Positions 1 through 12,160 of a stretch of DNA of 64,000 nucleotides are shown here, in pieces. Source of the stretch: Dactylis glomerata (lineage: Eukaryota; Streptophyta; Magnoliopsida; Poales; Poaceae); assembly GCA_007115705.1 (NCBI GenBank), contig QXEO01000247.1, positions 14,930,291 to 14,994,290 of the forward strand, in the 5' to 3' direction. Every line of letters starts with the position of its first letter. The stretch's first letter is position 1. Position numbers and translations under genes: made by a program. A model generated the notes under the pieces. That model was not told the origin of the DNA, made no database searches, and worked only from the letters and a program-made list of their open reading frames with translations.

Positions 1-288
1 GGAGTGCACTACCTTGGGTTACAAGACACGGTCCAAGCTATATTCTAGGTCTCTACGCCTTAGTTAGTTATGAAACTCCATGTAAACCCTAGGACCTGCT
101 CCTTATATAAAGCTAGCCTACAGGCAGCCTTAGGGGTGAAGAGAGAATCCTATTCACTATCACATCTATAATTTGTACTTGTTGCCATATACTGAATCAT
201 AGCAGAACGTAGCGATTCTCCACCGAGGGGACATCAATCTGGATAAACCAAGTGTCATCCAGTTCCCAGATCTTTCCTGCCATACACC
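1..288 (+). repeat. Probable LTR remnant (downstream part of an LTR)
   Basis: This stretch has no coding potential. A TATA-like box (tatataaa, 114-121) is followed by a leader of about 150 bp. That leader resembles the R-U5 part of a plant LTR, with phrases such as 'aaccaagtgtcatccag'. The same kind of sequence seems to resume after the MITE, at 694. I infer an old LTR fragment cut by the window start. No partner LTR or primer site was found, so the family is unknown. Confidence 0.35.
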
Positions 289-693
289 CATAGTTTCAAA
301 AACTGGACCGGTGAGTGAACCGGTGAGGTGACTGGCTCACTGGTTCACTGGTCCAACCGGTTGTTCAGCTGGTTCAATAGCGACAAAAAACCATCAAATT
401 TAATAAATAATTAAGTTAATTTTGGAAAAAATTAGCATCAAATCATATATTTTATGTTTGCTTTCATAGTAGATCACAAACTAAGTGTAGTAAAGGTGGT
501 ATTAGGTCTTATGTAAAGTATTTAGAGCAACGTTATAGGTTTTAGGATCATCTCCTCAAGAAAACACATTATTTTTATGCAGTTTTTTTGGGTTTTTTTT
601 AGTTAGACCAGTGACTCTTAAAAAACCGGTGAGGACTTCGGTTCAGGTTTTTTCTGGTCGAACCACCGAACCGGTTTGGTTTTTAAAACTATC
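289..693. mobile_element. MITE of the 'catagtttnaaaacc' family (hAT-like)
   Basis: The two ends are near-inverted repeats: 'catagtttcaaaaactggacc' at the left and 'ggtttttaaaactat' at the right. Blocks rich in ACCGGT / GGTTCACTGG sit just inside them. The interior is AT-rich and non-coding. The element is clearly related to the better preserved copy at 50280-50880, which has an 8-bp target duplication. No clean duplication could be identified here, so the exact ends are approximate. Confidence 0.6.
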
Positions 694-1087
694 CGCATCA
701 CTCCCCATTGTGATCACCCCATTAGTCGAATCCCGATGACAACACTAGACATCCTTAACAGCCGTCTTCACCACCCTGGCTACATGTGTCGAGGCAAGAC
801 CGAATCCTCTTGAATCAGCAGATACCACTAGGCTATCCAGCGGATTCAGGAGTGCTATGTAGGAGCCGCCACGTCTTCCAAATCTGCCACCGGTCTGGTC
901 ACTAATTCATTCAACGGTCAAGACAAGGGTGTTGGCTCTGACGTGCCCGACTCTGCACGCCGGCGAGTCAACACTGGGAGCTGTAGGGCGGACGCCATGA
1001 TGCACGCCTAAAACATGAGCAGTGGTTCATCGTTGCTGGCTCTGCGGCACACCCAGGAGAGCTTCGTTGCATTTCATTTTGCGTAAA
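694..1087. other. Non-coding, no recognised gene
   Basis: This is GC-moderate sequence between the hAT-like MITE and the first Helitron end. It may continue the LTR remnant at the window start. No ORF or RNA gene was recognised. Confidence 0.4.
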
Positions 1088-3383
1088 CTAGCAAGGTGGC
1101 CCTCGCAAATGCGAGGGTGTCATCACTAGCTTTCAGAATCTACTTATTAAATAAAGTTACTATGTAACATATACGGAAAACACGGAATTCTAAATAATAT
1201 GATTATATAGGTTTGTTAACCATTATGGTTGGTTAAATTTGAATCGCATCGAATTTCTTGTGTTCCATCAAAGCAACTATTCTTGTTGTTTTTCAGTGTT
1301 TGGTAATTGTCTAGTTTGCACTCACAAATCTACATTTCAAGATATCCAAATAGGCAATAAAATACCATGCCACATGTTTTATTATGTATTCCTGAAACAT
1401 AGTTTTTTTATTTTGTATTTAGTTTTTCCTAAATCCCCTAGTCTTAAATCTATGTTTTCTATTATCTCGCTGGCACATATTTAATGTTTCGTGAATTTTA
1501 TCATCCCATTGCACCCTAAATTTTTCCCAACCGGGTAGGTTTTTAATATTCCTTATTGCACCGTCATGTAAAAATTCAAGTCAGTTATTCGTATCCATTT
1601 TGAATTGAGAAAAGAATCGATTAGCATCTGTATTGGAATAGTGTCAGCTACGCATTCACATTCAATAACATCATTCACAACCATATTGGTTTTTAAAATA
1701 TAAAGATAGGTGTTGGAAGGACATTATCTGGTCCACATTCGATCTGGTTCTACCCCTAGCCAGATCCACCAAGAATAAGCTCGCATGTTCTCTGATCTGG
1801 AAGAGTAAAACTCCCTCTTCCCGTGCTTTCAAAGTCGCCAAGGTGACGAAGGAGGATCAGCGGAGAGATGGAGGTATAGATTGTATCGGAACACATACTC
1901 GATGGCCGCTAGCAAATGGCCTCGACTCCTGCTACCGCAGTTTATTGCTGGTCGATTCCAACCGACCATCGATTTTTTTTGGCGACTATTCTTGCTCTTC
2001 TTGGGCATGATGCGAAAGGGATGCCGCGCATCTCCAGCATGGAACCTATGGTGAGGTTCCATGGAGGCTTCGCCGCACCAAGTGTTTCCTTCCAATGAAG
2101 ATAAAGCTATGTTCATTTGGAGGATGATAGGGACCCGATCGCATTTTCCATTCATTAGTTGGGGTACCCTTTGGAAGAGTTAGGGACCAGTTTGTAATAT
2201 TATATTTGTCATGAGTCTTGTTGTAAGTTGTATACTATTGCTTTGAGTTTAATGCAGCTTCATGGTCCTTCAGGACCTCTCTTGTGTATTAAAAAACTAA
2301 TTGATTTGTTGGCTCAAAGTGCACATGGATATGGGAGCCTCTCTCCGCCGGTAACATGTCGTCGTTGAAGGTGGTTTTTATATTCTCCCAACCTGTAGAG
2401 ATTCATCTCACATATTCACCAAGGTTTGTATGCCAGTTTTTTCATCTACGTTGCAATAAATGGGTTCTATCAGTGGATACCCCACATGCCTCAGATAATT
2501 GCCAAATCTAATTAATACTTTTGGCGATTTATTTAGAATTTTGATCAACCGGAGATGTGTGCACCTGCATATCGACGGTGCTTAACCCTCTTATTTATAG
2601 CTAGCTAGGGTTGTAAAGGGATATATATATATAACATATGCAAGGGAGGCGTGAATACACCCTACTCCAACTGGTACACGAAACTTTTCTTTTGACATGT
2701 TGATGAATTTGAGTTTTTCATTATCATGTTATTTTCTTAAATATTTATTTATAGGCGATGATTGATTTAAGCAAAAGAGGTTAGGTGTTTTGTTGGACCG
2801 ACATGTAATTTTTTTTTGGATTATGAATGCGTGTGCATATGTAACGTCGAATGTTTAAGACACACCATGGTACTTAGACTGAGTGGTCGGCTGTTTTTTT
2901 GGAACATATATATGTGCATTACATATTTTACATGAAATTATTGGAGCCCACTATATTACGTAAATTGAACAGTTGGCTTTTTTTTTAGAACAAATATGCG
3001 TGTCACGTGACATTTTTTAAAGCCCACTTTATATGTAGATAGAACTAACACGTACTCGATCCAGGTAACCTCCCAACTTTTCTTAGAGTTTGTATGGTGC
3101 ACGTTTAAGATAGGATGTTACTATTTTTTAACGTAAATTTACAGATCTATGCCCAAAAGAGGAAATAGATTTCTATTTGAACTGTAACATGACGTGCAGT
3201 TTTTTTTTGTAACTAACGTGACATGCTAGCTACCTAATATGTGTATATGAACCACAAATACGTAACATTATATGGTTAATCTTAACCATAGATTTTAGAT
3301 CTAACAGTTAAAATAATTATGATGATGTGGTTTAATATGGTGTCTCAAAAACAAAACCCCCGTATTGTGCTTTTAGTATATAA
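1088..3383 (-). mobile_element. Helitron 1 (non-autonomous), minus strand
   Basis: Read on the minus strand, the 3' end has the Helitron signature. A hairpin with a perfect 8-bp stem and AA loop (1100-1117, ccctcgca / tgcgaggg) is followed eight bases later by CTAG (1088-1091). The flanking base on the plus strand is A, as expected for insertion between A and T. The other end carries a roughly 110-bp block (about 3271-3382) closely related to the 5' end of Helitron 2, ending in 'gtgcttttagtatata'. No Rep/helicase ORF is visible. The terminal TC is missing or masked by the neighbouring element, so the right end is uncertain. Confidence 0.6.
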
Positions 3384-5172
3384 CTAGCAAGGTGGCCCTC
3401 ACAAATGCGAGGAAAGCCTTGTCTACAGAGGGTGATAGGTTGGTTGGTGATTTCATCCATGCCAAGAGATCGCCAAACCTCATTTTATTGCTTGCATGTA
3501 AATCAGGCGTCGGATGTCTTTACACTCTGGTTTGTATATTGGATATTATAGCAAGACTTTATGTGTATATTTGCAAGAATATCAACTCCTGGAATTAAAT
3601 CATATAATGTTCTCCAAGCAAAAAAAAAAGTTGAATATACCTAGCCCACTTATTTTCCACAAAATATCCCGAACAGTATTATGCCTAACTGGCCCTTGTC
3701 CATCTCCACTTCTTACTTTCCCTCTGTATTGGTGCCCCCGTTCAGTGTAGTACCACACAGAGGAATTCAGGTTTTGGTCTTGTGCCATGCGATGGAGTCC
3801 TCCTACCAAGTTTGGACAAAATCCAGTTTGCAATATTATTTGAGCTTCCAGAGGATCGAATAATGATATCCCAAATAAGAACCTCATCACACTATCTGAT
3901 AAATGACTTGACCCCTAGCTATTAGAGTCATTTTTTCTTAATATATTGCTCAGAAGCCAACGGTCCTTTTAAATTTCAATGCTTTGCCCATTCCCAGCTC
4001 TCCATTGTTGTTGGGAATTATATCCGCGCAGGCACGAACACAAATATTTCCAAACGTTCGCCTCAAACCCAAGTAGCGAATCTGTCTGGGCGCTAGGATA
4101 TTTAGTTGAATCTTGTAAGTGGCCAGGAATTTATTATGTTTCTCCTACGCAAGTGTACACGTTTGACATGGCCAAATAAGAAGGATCCCAAGATTGATGC
4201 ATGGATAATTGTATTTGTTTGACATTTTTGGTATATTTTCTTTTTGTCCATAACCTTCAACACAAATTTATATAGTCAAGAATTTAAAGATTAGGATACA
4301 TTAAGGTGGTTTAGCATGCAAACCTAGATCAGATTATTAATCTAAGTAGAGTAGATAATTATATAAAAAATAAGTCAATAACAAATTTTCACATGTAGCG
4401 CTTCCATAATAAGACGTCCAAGCTTGGGAGGAACCGTTTAGTAGCACGTGTATTTTTTTAAGGATATTAAGACATGTTATATTTATGAACGAAGGCAATA
4501 ATAAGTAATAACAATATGATCAACATTTTTTTGTTTACGCATAGTTGATTTTATAATGTGAAAACCTGCATGATTTTGTTTTTGGTCTTGGACTTTGTAA
4601 TATGCAAAAGCTAGAGAAGATCAGAATCAGAATCAATTTGATTAGCCGGTTGATCTGTTTCATCTTTGCCGGTTGCCGTTTTTCCTTTTCTGAATTGCCC
4701 CGTTCTACTCGCATGTTGTAGAATTTTTTTTATTCTCGTACAGGCAGCTTCGGTTGGGCATATAGAAAGTCTCAGTTGAGACGATTTCCGTACCTTTAGT
4801 TTTCACGTCTCACCATGATCCGGTAAAAAAACTTATTTGACAACTACCATGATCCAGTAAAAAAACTTATTTGACAACTACCATGATCCATGCATTGGCT
4901 GTTTTTAGCGAACATAGGTATATGTTTTTTTAAACAAACACATTACGTGGTACTCCTTGAAAACACTTTATGTTTTTTTTCAAACCATGTAAACACTTTA
5001 TCCTCTTATAACATTAAACGTGTCAAGCTGGTACGTAACAAATAATCTTTTGTTAAATCCTAGCCATAAATTTTAGATCTAACTATCAAAATAATTCTAA
5101 TGATGTGGATCAACATGGTGCTCCCATTTTAAAACCTCGTATTGTGCTTTTAGTATATAGTAGATAGATAGA
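3384..5172 (-). mobile_element. Helitron 2 (non-autonomous), head-to-tail with Helitron 1
   Basis: On the minus strand it starts with TC inside 'tctatctatctactatatac' (ending at 5172) and finishes with CTAG (3384-3387). The terminal hairpin, at about 3396-3411, has one mismatch. Flanking bases are A on the left and T on the right, as for A/T-targeted Helitrons. The first ~20 bases at the CTAG end match Helitron 1 almost exactly, as does the ~110-bp opposite end (5053-5161). Short ORFs inside (about 3.4-4.2 kb) show no recognisable domain. It abuts a copia gag fragment at 5173. Confidence 0.65.
4812..4890. repeat. 34-bp tandem repeat, about 2.3 copies
   Basis: Two consecutive 34-bp units begin 'accatgatcc' and contain 'taaaaaaacttatttgac'. 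They are followed by an 11-bp partial third unit. One substitution (g/a) separates the two full units. It is non-coding and lies inside Helitron 2. Confidence 0.85.
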
Positions 5173-5912
5173 TCGCACACCCGGTGGCAAATGATTCTGC
5201 ACTAGCGACACTTGCCGCCATCATCAGTGCCTTGCGCACCTGACTTGCCTTTGCCGGGCTCGCAGCCTCGCGCGTTGCCGCCTCTGCGTCCAATGCGCCT
5301 CCATGTCGCAGCTTCATCCGAGCGAACCACTCCCCTTCGGAGAGGAGAAGTTTGACGGCTTGCTTGGCCTCCGGCTCCTCCAGCTCATACCGCTCCATGG
5401 ACCATGGCTGCCTTTAGCTGGCAGATCAGCTCTTCTATAGAGAGGGTGTCGTGCTCAAGCAAGGTCTCGGTGGAACATATCATCTGCGAGAATTTCTTGG
5501 GGACAAAGTAGAGGAACTTACAAATGATGTTCGGCTCGCTGATCTTTATGCCGAGCACACCGATCTGCGACATGAGAAATGCCAGGTGCATGCCGAAGTT
5601 ATTGATGTCCTTGACATCGCTGGACTAGATTGCCTCGAGCTGCGCTTCTTCAGCACCATCGTTTTCGCGTCACACACTCGGGTTACCCTGAGCCTCATCG
5701 TCTTCTGTCTTCACCGTCTCCCATGCCTCCTTCATTGTCTTCTTGACAAAGAGGGTGGAGTGCATCTCCGGCGATATAGACCGTTGCAGGCACTCCATGG
5801 CTGTGCGGTCAGTTTTGCGCTCCGGCATGCCGATGTTGACAGCGTCCCAAAGCTTCCGCGCCTCCAAAATGACCTGCACGAGGAGCGCCCAATCCACGTA
5901 GTTCCGTGTGCA
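5173..5912 (-). pseudogene. Copia gag fragment (UBN2-type), degraded
   Basis: Translated on the minus strand, three frame-shifted pieces line up with a Ty1/copia capsid protein. The N-terminal part (5912-5670) has 'VDWALLVQVILEARKLWDAV' and 'SPEMHSTLFVKKTMKEAWE'. The central part (about 5560-5400) has 'VPKKFSQMICSTETLLEHDT'. The C-terminal part (5398-5173) has 'RYELEEPEAKQAVKLLLSEG'. There are at least two frameshifts and one internal stop, and no zinc knuckle, protease or polymerase follows. The order and spacing match the gag of the copia element at 18.4 kb, so it is a relative. The fragment ends exactly where Helitron 2 begins. Confidence 0.75.
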
Positions 5913-6564
5913 CAATATACATCATAATATGGTTATAATTTGACACGAAATTTTTTAGGTGCACAATATACATCGTAATATATCTCCATAAATTATTTCA
6001 CTTTTTTGAATACCCAGAAATATTACATGCAATAATGGGGTGCGGGCGCCACTAGTTGCGAAATATTCACTCTCGATATTCTCGGCATCTTTTGTCAAGT
6101 GATCTATGTGAAGCGAGACGTGAGTCTGTTTCCACGTTTCTATTGAGACGAATTTGTGTGTGTTTGCGTCGTGGCTCTTGTGCTGTGATTCAGTGTATAT
6201 ATGTAGGTGCGGTAGGTTTCCGGTGTGAAGATTTGTAAATCTGTTCTGCAAGCAAACAGATTAAATAGTTTCTTTCATAGAACACAACAATAGTATTTTT
6301 ACTCCTCATTTCGTAAAGAAAATCACAACAATGCAGTAGTACTAGTAAGTTCAAGACGGTTTGACAGTTAACCTACGCTATAAAATATTATTATCTTCGT
6401 TCCAAAATATGGTAGTATGTTTTAAAAAGCTAGCTAGTTTACCTTTTCAAAACACACTATAATTTAAAATGAAGGTAATACCTTATTTCATGGCCATCTG
6501 TCTTATCTTTCCCTAGTCAAAGGGACACATGTCTAAAAATAATAACAAGAGGGCCACAGGACAA
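5913..6564. other. Non-coding spacer; short direct repeat
   Basis: No gene is recognised. A ~24-bp direct repeat, 'gtgcacaatatacatc' plus taatat, occurs near 5908 and 5959. A possible degraded MITE lies at 6395-6475. The right part is the target region into which LINE-A inserted, next to the serpin 3' flank. Confidence 0.5.
6395..6475. mobile_element. Possible degraded Stowaway-like MITE
   Basis: The segment starts 'cttcgttccaaaatat' and ends 'aatttaaaatgaagg'. The ends are partly inverted repeats, and a TA dinucleotide follows the right end. This resembles cereal Stowaway consensus ends. The match is imperfect and the left TA is not exact, so this is tentative. Confidence 0.3.
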
Positions 6565-6580
6565 CGACGTTGCTATCAGC

Positions 6581-6706
6581 CATCGTCCGATGCACCAAAG
6601 CTGACGCTCTTCGCTATGCCATGCGCAAATGCTGCGACCTCCCCTCCCGGATGAGAAAATGTTCAGGTACACCGGCAAGGACTGGCTTCAGGTGTTGCTG
6701 GGTAGG
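6581..6706 (+). pseudogene. LINE-A ORF2 fragment, block 1
   Basis: The plus-strand frame gives 'CTKADALRYAMRKCCDLPS'. After a small shift it gives 'YTGKDWLQVLLG'. This is the segment of plant LINE ORF2 proteins between the reverse-transcriptase zinc-binding domain and RNase H. It is interrupted at 6707 by the solo LTR and resumes at 16599. It cannot encode a functional protein. Confidence 0.65.
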
Positions 6707-6811
6707 TGTTATAAAAGCGATAGGCAATAATGAAGAACGAAAACGAAATCACAGCACGGAGACATAAGATTTTAACGTGGAAAACCCTTTTCAACAAAGA
6801 GAGGTAAAAAC

Positions 6812-8209
6812 TGATGACCCACAAGTATAGGGGATCGCAACAGTCTTTGAGGGAAGTAAAGCCTAAATTTATTGATTCGACACAAGGGGAGCCAAAGAAT
6901 ATATGTAAGCCTTAACAGATGAGTTGTCAATTTAGCTGCACCTGAAAACAGTCTTGCTCGCAGTGGTTTATCAGTAGCAACAGTTTTATAGTAGTGATAG
7001 TAGTGAAACAGTAATAGCAGTAGTAAAATAGCAGCGGTAATAGTAGCGATAGTAAACAGTAGGAACAAATACTGTAGGCATAGGGATGGATGCACGGGTG
7101 TTGCATGGATAAGATAATTCATGAAATCAATGAGACATGGGCATTGCAGATAAATAATGATAAAGCATCCTAGTACAAACAATCATAGGCATGTGTTCCG
7201 TATATAGTCGTACGTGCTCACAAGGAGAAACTTGCACGACATCTTTTGTCCTACCAGCCTGTTGCAGCAGGGCCTCAAGGGAAACTACTGGTAATTAAGG
7301 TACTCCTTTTAATAAAGTACCGGAGCAAAGCATTAGCACTCGGTGAACACATATGATCCTCACATCATAGCCATCCCCTCCGGTTATCCCAATTTCTATC
7401 ACATTGGGGCCTCGGGTTCCGGACAACAATATGTGTATACAACTTGTAGATAAGACCATAAACAACAAGTATCATCATAGAAATAATAACATGTTCAGAT
7501 CTGAAATCATGGCACTCGGACCCAAAGTGACAAGCATTAAGCACAACAAGTTGCAACAATGTCATAGGCACTAAATAAAGATACTAGGCACTATGCCCTA
7601 ACAATCTCATATCAAATTACATGAACAATCTCATCCAATCCCTACAATCCCCTCACCTACAGCGGGGGAATTACTCACACATGGATGGGGGAGTCATGGA
7701 TGGTCGATGGAGGAGCGTCGGTGAAGATGGTTATAAATATCTCCTCCAAATCCCCGTCCCGGCAGGGTGCCAGAACGGAGTTTCTGGTTCCGAATCACGG
7801 TTTCTGATGGCGGCGGCGCAGCGGAAGTCTATCTGGGAAAAACGTCGTCTCTCTGATATAATTGAGTCAGGGGGTATATGTAGGCGAAAGGAGAGGTCGA
7901 GCAGACGGCCGAGGCGTCCTCACACCAGGTGGGCGCGACCAGGGCTGGGCCGCGCCCCCTGTGTGTGTGGGGCCCTCGAGCCTCCCCTTCGTCTCGTCTT
8001 CTGGCTCCGTGGGTCTTCTGGTGAAATAGGATTTTTGATGATTTTTTCCGAATTTTTACTGAAAGTTGGATTTCTGCACAAAAACGAGACACCAGAGCAA
8101 TTCTGCTGAAAACAGCGTTAGTCCGTGTTAGTTGTATTTAAAACACACAAATTAGAGGAGAAACAATAGCAAAAGTGTTCGGGAAAGTAGATACGTTTTG
8201 GACGTATCA
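6812..8209 (-). repeat. 3' LTR of the Athila-like gypsy element
   Basis: On the minus strand it runs TGATACGTCC... to ...GGGTCATCA. It is 1398 bp and pairs with 14900-16298. It contains a GC-rich inverted repeat near 7930-7960 that also occurs in the element interior (11726-11772). Long ORFs inside (for example 7621-8109) are fortuitous. Confidence 0.9.
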
Positions 8210-8224
8210 ACTCCCCCCAAACTT
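8210..8224 (-). promoter_or_regulatory. Polypurine tract of the Athila-like gypsy element
   Basis: The minus strand reads aagtttggggggagt immediately before the 3' LTR. This is the standard primer for plus-strand DNA synthesis. Confidence 0.8.
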
Positions 8225-10193
8225 AGCTATTTGCTTGTCCTCAAGCAATTCAGTTAACAACTGAGAGCGATAAAAGAAACTTTCACGAACACATTTGCTT
8301 CATATGATGTATATATACTAACTATGTGATCAAATACTCAGGCAATTCATAATAAGAAATATGCAACTAATGTCACCTCATAGTCAAGCAAGCTATGAAA
8401 GAGTGCCAATGCACTAATAACAAGTAACATATACATAAGAAGCTACAAGATTATAATATGCATAAATGATATGAAAAGTGGTATCCAGCTTGCCTTTATT
8501 TTTGGAGCAAAACATAAATGCTGGGGCACCTCTGAAGTCCAAGGGAAGACTAGAAGTAAAAATATCAAAAATACAAGCATCAAAATTATACCACAATTAA
8601 CCATGTTCTGGGACAAGCACATTACACTAAGAATAACAGCTATGCTCTCAAGAAGTGCTTTAAAGTTAGAAGATGATGACTCAACATAAAAGCAAACGAA
8701 TGGCCCTTCGGAGAGGGAAGCAGGGATTTAACATGTGCTAGAGCTTTTCATTTGTAAAACAGAGATAAAAATTTATTTTGAGAGGTGGTTGTTTCATGTC
8801 AACGACTAGTAATGGGGACTTGCTATCTTCCATAATAAACAAGTGAGAGCGGTTCCGAGTTCTTTGAAATTTTGGCACATTGGTGCTCTTTTATAAAGCT
8901 TTGGCACTCCTCCCCACCTTTTTTCCATTCTCAAACCATGGCTAACCGATTCCATCGGGTGCCCACCAACTTTCACATTCCATGGAGGAGTGCCTTTTTT
9001 CTTTCATTTTAGAATTAGATTATAATAGTCTGACCAGCTCTCATGAAAAATTAATGACGAGCAGATGAAGCTGCCTAGTCGAGGGGTACTTAATTTAATA
9101 CGGAAGATAGCAATTCCGACCACTACGTCCCCATGAGCTAAAAACAGTGGCACAAAATGAGAAGTAGTTGAAAGTTTTGAAAGGTAGCACATGAAAATTT
9201 ACTTGGAATGGCTTACAAATACCATGCATAGGAATTTATAGTGGACTCTTTGGTAGACTTGGTTTTTGGTAATTGGATGCACGAGTAGAGCTCATACTCA
9301 GTACAAGTGAAGGCTAGCAAAAGACTGGGAAGCGACAATCGAGAGAGCAATAACTGTCATAATCGTGCTTGCGACAAAACAAAATTAATATAGGCATAAA
9401 AATGATACAAGAACTCTGAGGCAAAGTAAATCATCGAGGCTTAATTGACTTTTTGTTCAGTCATATGCATGCTTGAGCATGTGCCAAGTCGATTCAAATG
9501 AAGCTTTCAGAGGAGGATACCACCATAACATACCATATTATGAATAAAACAATGCATGCAAGCGTCTACATGACATGCTACTAGCTACTAGTAAATTGAA
9601 ACTAATCATATGAAAGCAAGAACTACAAAGCATCCATTAGATAACATATACCTTACATGAACCGACTAAGTATGTCCACATAGATGAGTATATGTACAAA
9701 AATGAAAACAAATAGAGTTCATACCAGCCTCTTACCACATCTCGGGTTGTCATATATCGTTATTATTGCTTTTTCACTTGTGTGACTTGAATAATATAAA
9801 GTGAATACCAAGCTCCAATGGAGTAACGAGAGACTGAACCCTACAACAAACTTTACAAAACCAAAGAAGAGCAACAAATATTTTTGGGGGTTTTCAATTT
9901 TTGAAACCAGAACAGAAGGAAACAGCAAACAAAGCAAAATATTTTTGGATTTTTCAAATAGCAAACCGAAAATAGCAAGTGAAGCAAACCAAAAGTAGCA
10001 AACTAAAAAGCGAACAAGGAGAAACAACGGAAATATTTTTGGTCCTTTTGTGTTTTGAAAAAGTGGAAATAAGAACTAGAACAATAAAGAAAGCGAAATA
10101 TGGATACATATAGGACCGACAAAATATGATATGTAGATGAGTGAATCATCGGCGTACCTCCCCCCAAGCTTAAGCTTTTGGCCTAAGTGGAAA
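8225..10193 (-). other. Long 3' untranslated region of the gypsy element
   Basis: About 2 kb of AT-rich sequence lies between the stop of the Athila-like ORF and the polypurine tract. It includes A/T-rich runs such as 'caaatatttttgggggtttt'. No protein domain was recognised on either strand. Autonomous gypsy elements do not usually carry so long a non-coding tail. Confidence 0.6.
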
Positions 10194-11327
10194 TCAATCC
10201 CAACTCGGCCAACTCGGCCATGAGGTGGCGCCTCCGTAGTGCGACGAAGAAGCACCATCGTCCTGATATGAGCTCGAGGACGCCCCGGAGTGGTACGTGG
10301 TGAAGTGATAGGCCGGCTCCTCCGCTTCCTCCTGGTCCACAATGCCATGCTGTACGTTGAAGCCGAGCACCCTAAGTCGCTCGTCCAACTCCTCCTTCGT
10401 GCGTGACCATGGCATGTTATCAATACTAAACAAACTGGGTTGTGGCAAAGGCACTTCCCTTTCCTCTCTATCAGTGAATAACATCCTGTAAACTAATTTC
10501 CCTGCACGTGAGTTAGCAGTAACAAAATGATGGAGCGTCATGGCGGCAAGATCGAGCCTCTGTGGAGTCAACAATATATCATGAGGAGCAATAGGAAGTT
10601 CAAGAGCAGCAACAATGCGCGCAGCAATAATACCTCCATAAATAGGTCCCCTAGCAGCTAGGCGACGATCAATAATAGCACCGAGGTTATACTTCCTACT
10701 AACATCAAGACCGGTAGCTAGAAAAGCTAAATGATAGTTGGAGATATTGCTAGTGTTTCCTCTACCAAGTACACTAGTGGCAAGATAGTAAGTAAAATAT
10801 CTAATAGCTGGGAGTTGAATATTTCTTATCTTGCCATGCTATGCGGTGCGGTCATCATTGTTGGTTACTCCTCGGTAGAGCTCCACTAAATCAGCGGGCT
10901 GCTGCAGCATCTTCCTCGCCGTCCCAAATATGGGTATACCTAAAATGTTACAAAATCTCTCCAAAGACATGGTGATAGGTCTACCATAAATCTTGAATGC
11001 AATGGAAGGATTGTAATGAGCATTAGTGAATTTAAAGCTTTCAACAAAAATCTTTGTCAGAATGGCATATTGATTACTCTCATCCATCATGTATGTAGTC
11101 AATCCAACCCTATTAACAAGGAGCAAGAAATCATTAAGAATCCCTGCATCACTCAAGAAATTAGTACAAGGGAAGGTCGATGGATGTGCATCTCCATCGT
11201 CCCCCTCAAGGTTCGGTGACATAAGATCTTCATTGTAGGATATCCTATATTGAGCAGTGGATCTTGAAGGCCTTGAGGACCTTGGTGCTTCTCTTTCAAA
11301 CACTTCTCCATAGGTGTAGTTATCCAT
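10194..11327 (-). pseudogene. Athila ORF1-like protein, one internal stop
   Basis: A single minus-strand frame of 378 codons runs from ATG at 11327 to the stop at 10194. One in-frame TAG at 10839-10841 breaks it. The first part has 'NFLSDAGILNDFLLLVNRVG' and 'MSLERFCNILGIPI', which resemble the plant ATHILA ORF-1 family. The second part has 'LPAIRYFTYYLATSVLGRGN', then a Ser/Tyr/Trp-rich tail ending in WPSWPSWD. The role of this family is unknown; it has been compared with capsid-associated or env-position ORFs. Only one lesion is present, so it decayed recently. Family assignment rests on pattern recognition only. Confidence 0.55.
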
Positions 11328-12160
11328 GTCCCTTTTCTGAAATTTTTAACAAAACTCATAAAATATGATTTTGAGACAAGCAAATATAGGGAACTACTAT
11401 AGTGAGCTACTAAAGAGCTATCATGCATCAAAATATCATTTCTAAGCAATAGAACAAGCATGCATACTCATTTATCCTGCCACCTACAATGCTAAAATAC
11501 TCAAGAAATACTTCACCAAAAGAAATTCTACTAGGACAAGCGGAGGAGTCACATACCGGAGAACAAATGCTCCAAATCTCAGCAGAAATGATGGGCTGAG
11601 CAAGGAGATCGAAAAATCGAAGTGAAGAACAGCAAGAACTCGGGTTTGAGCTGGGTGTGTCGTTGTTTTCGGGAGAGAGAAAGAGCAGGGGAGGAAGAGA
11701 TAAGTGAGAGGCCAGGTGGGGCCCTCTCACACCAGGTGGGCGCGGCCAGGGCTGGGCCGCGCCCCCTGTGTGGGAGGTGGCGTGGCAGCCCCTCCTGGTG
11801 TCTCCCAGGTGCCTCTCTGCCCCATTTTTGACATAAAAATTTATAAAGAATTTTCTAGAATTTTTCGAGAAACTTAATTTTCAAGGATTTTTCAGAAATT
11901 GGCATATCGATAAAACTCAGAATGACGAAGATAACATGATTTCAAGCAAATCAAAACCAAGCATGCAGCAGCTCTGAGATACGCTTAATCATGTAACTAA
12001 ACTAAAGGAATAAAATTGAACAAGTAAATAAAAGTGAGGTGGAGTGGATGCGGTGAAAACGAAGTTTCGTTCATATAAAATCACTTTGTTAACAAGGTTG
12101 ATCAAGTCTTGTTACCAAACTAACTTTATATGAGGCGAAACTTTGTACTTCACTTAATGC
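11328..12160 (-). other. Spacer between gag-protease and the Athila-like ORF
   Basis: There is no recognised domain. It contains at 11726-11772 a ~47-bp copy of a segment also found in both LTRs. A perfect 9-bp stem (ggcgcggcc / ggccgcgcc) with a 7-nt loop sits at 11739-11763. Confidence 0.6.

Noticed and set aside
5450..5927. 158-residue plus-strand ORF
   Set aside because: It is antisense to the copia gag fragment, whose minus-strand pieces align with known gag motifs.
7621..8109. 162-residue ORF in the gypsy LTR (and its copy at 15.7-16.2 kb)
   Set aside because: It lies within LTR U3/U5 sequence, on the strand opposite to element transcription. The paired LTR breaks it, and no domain is seen.
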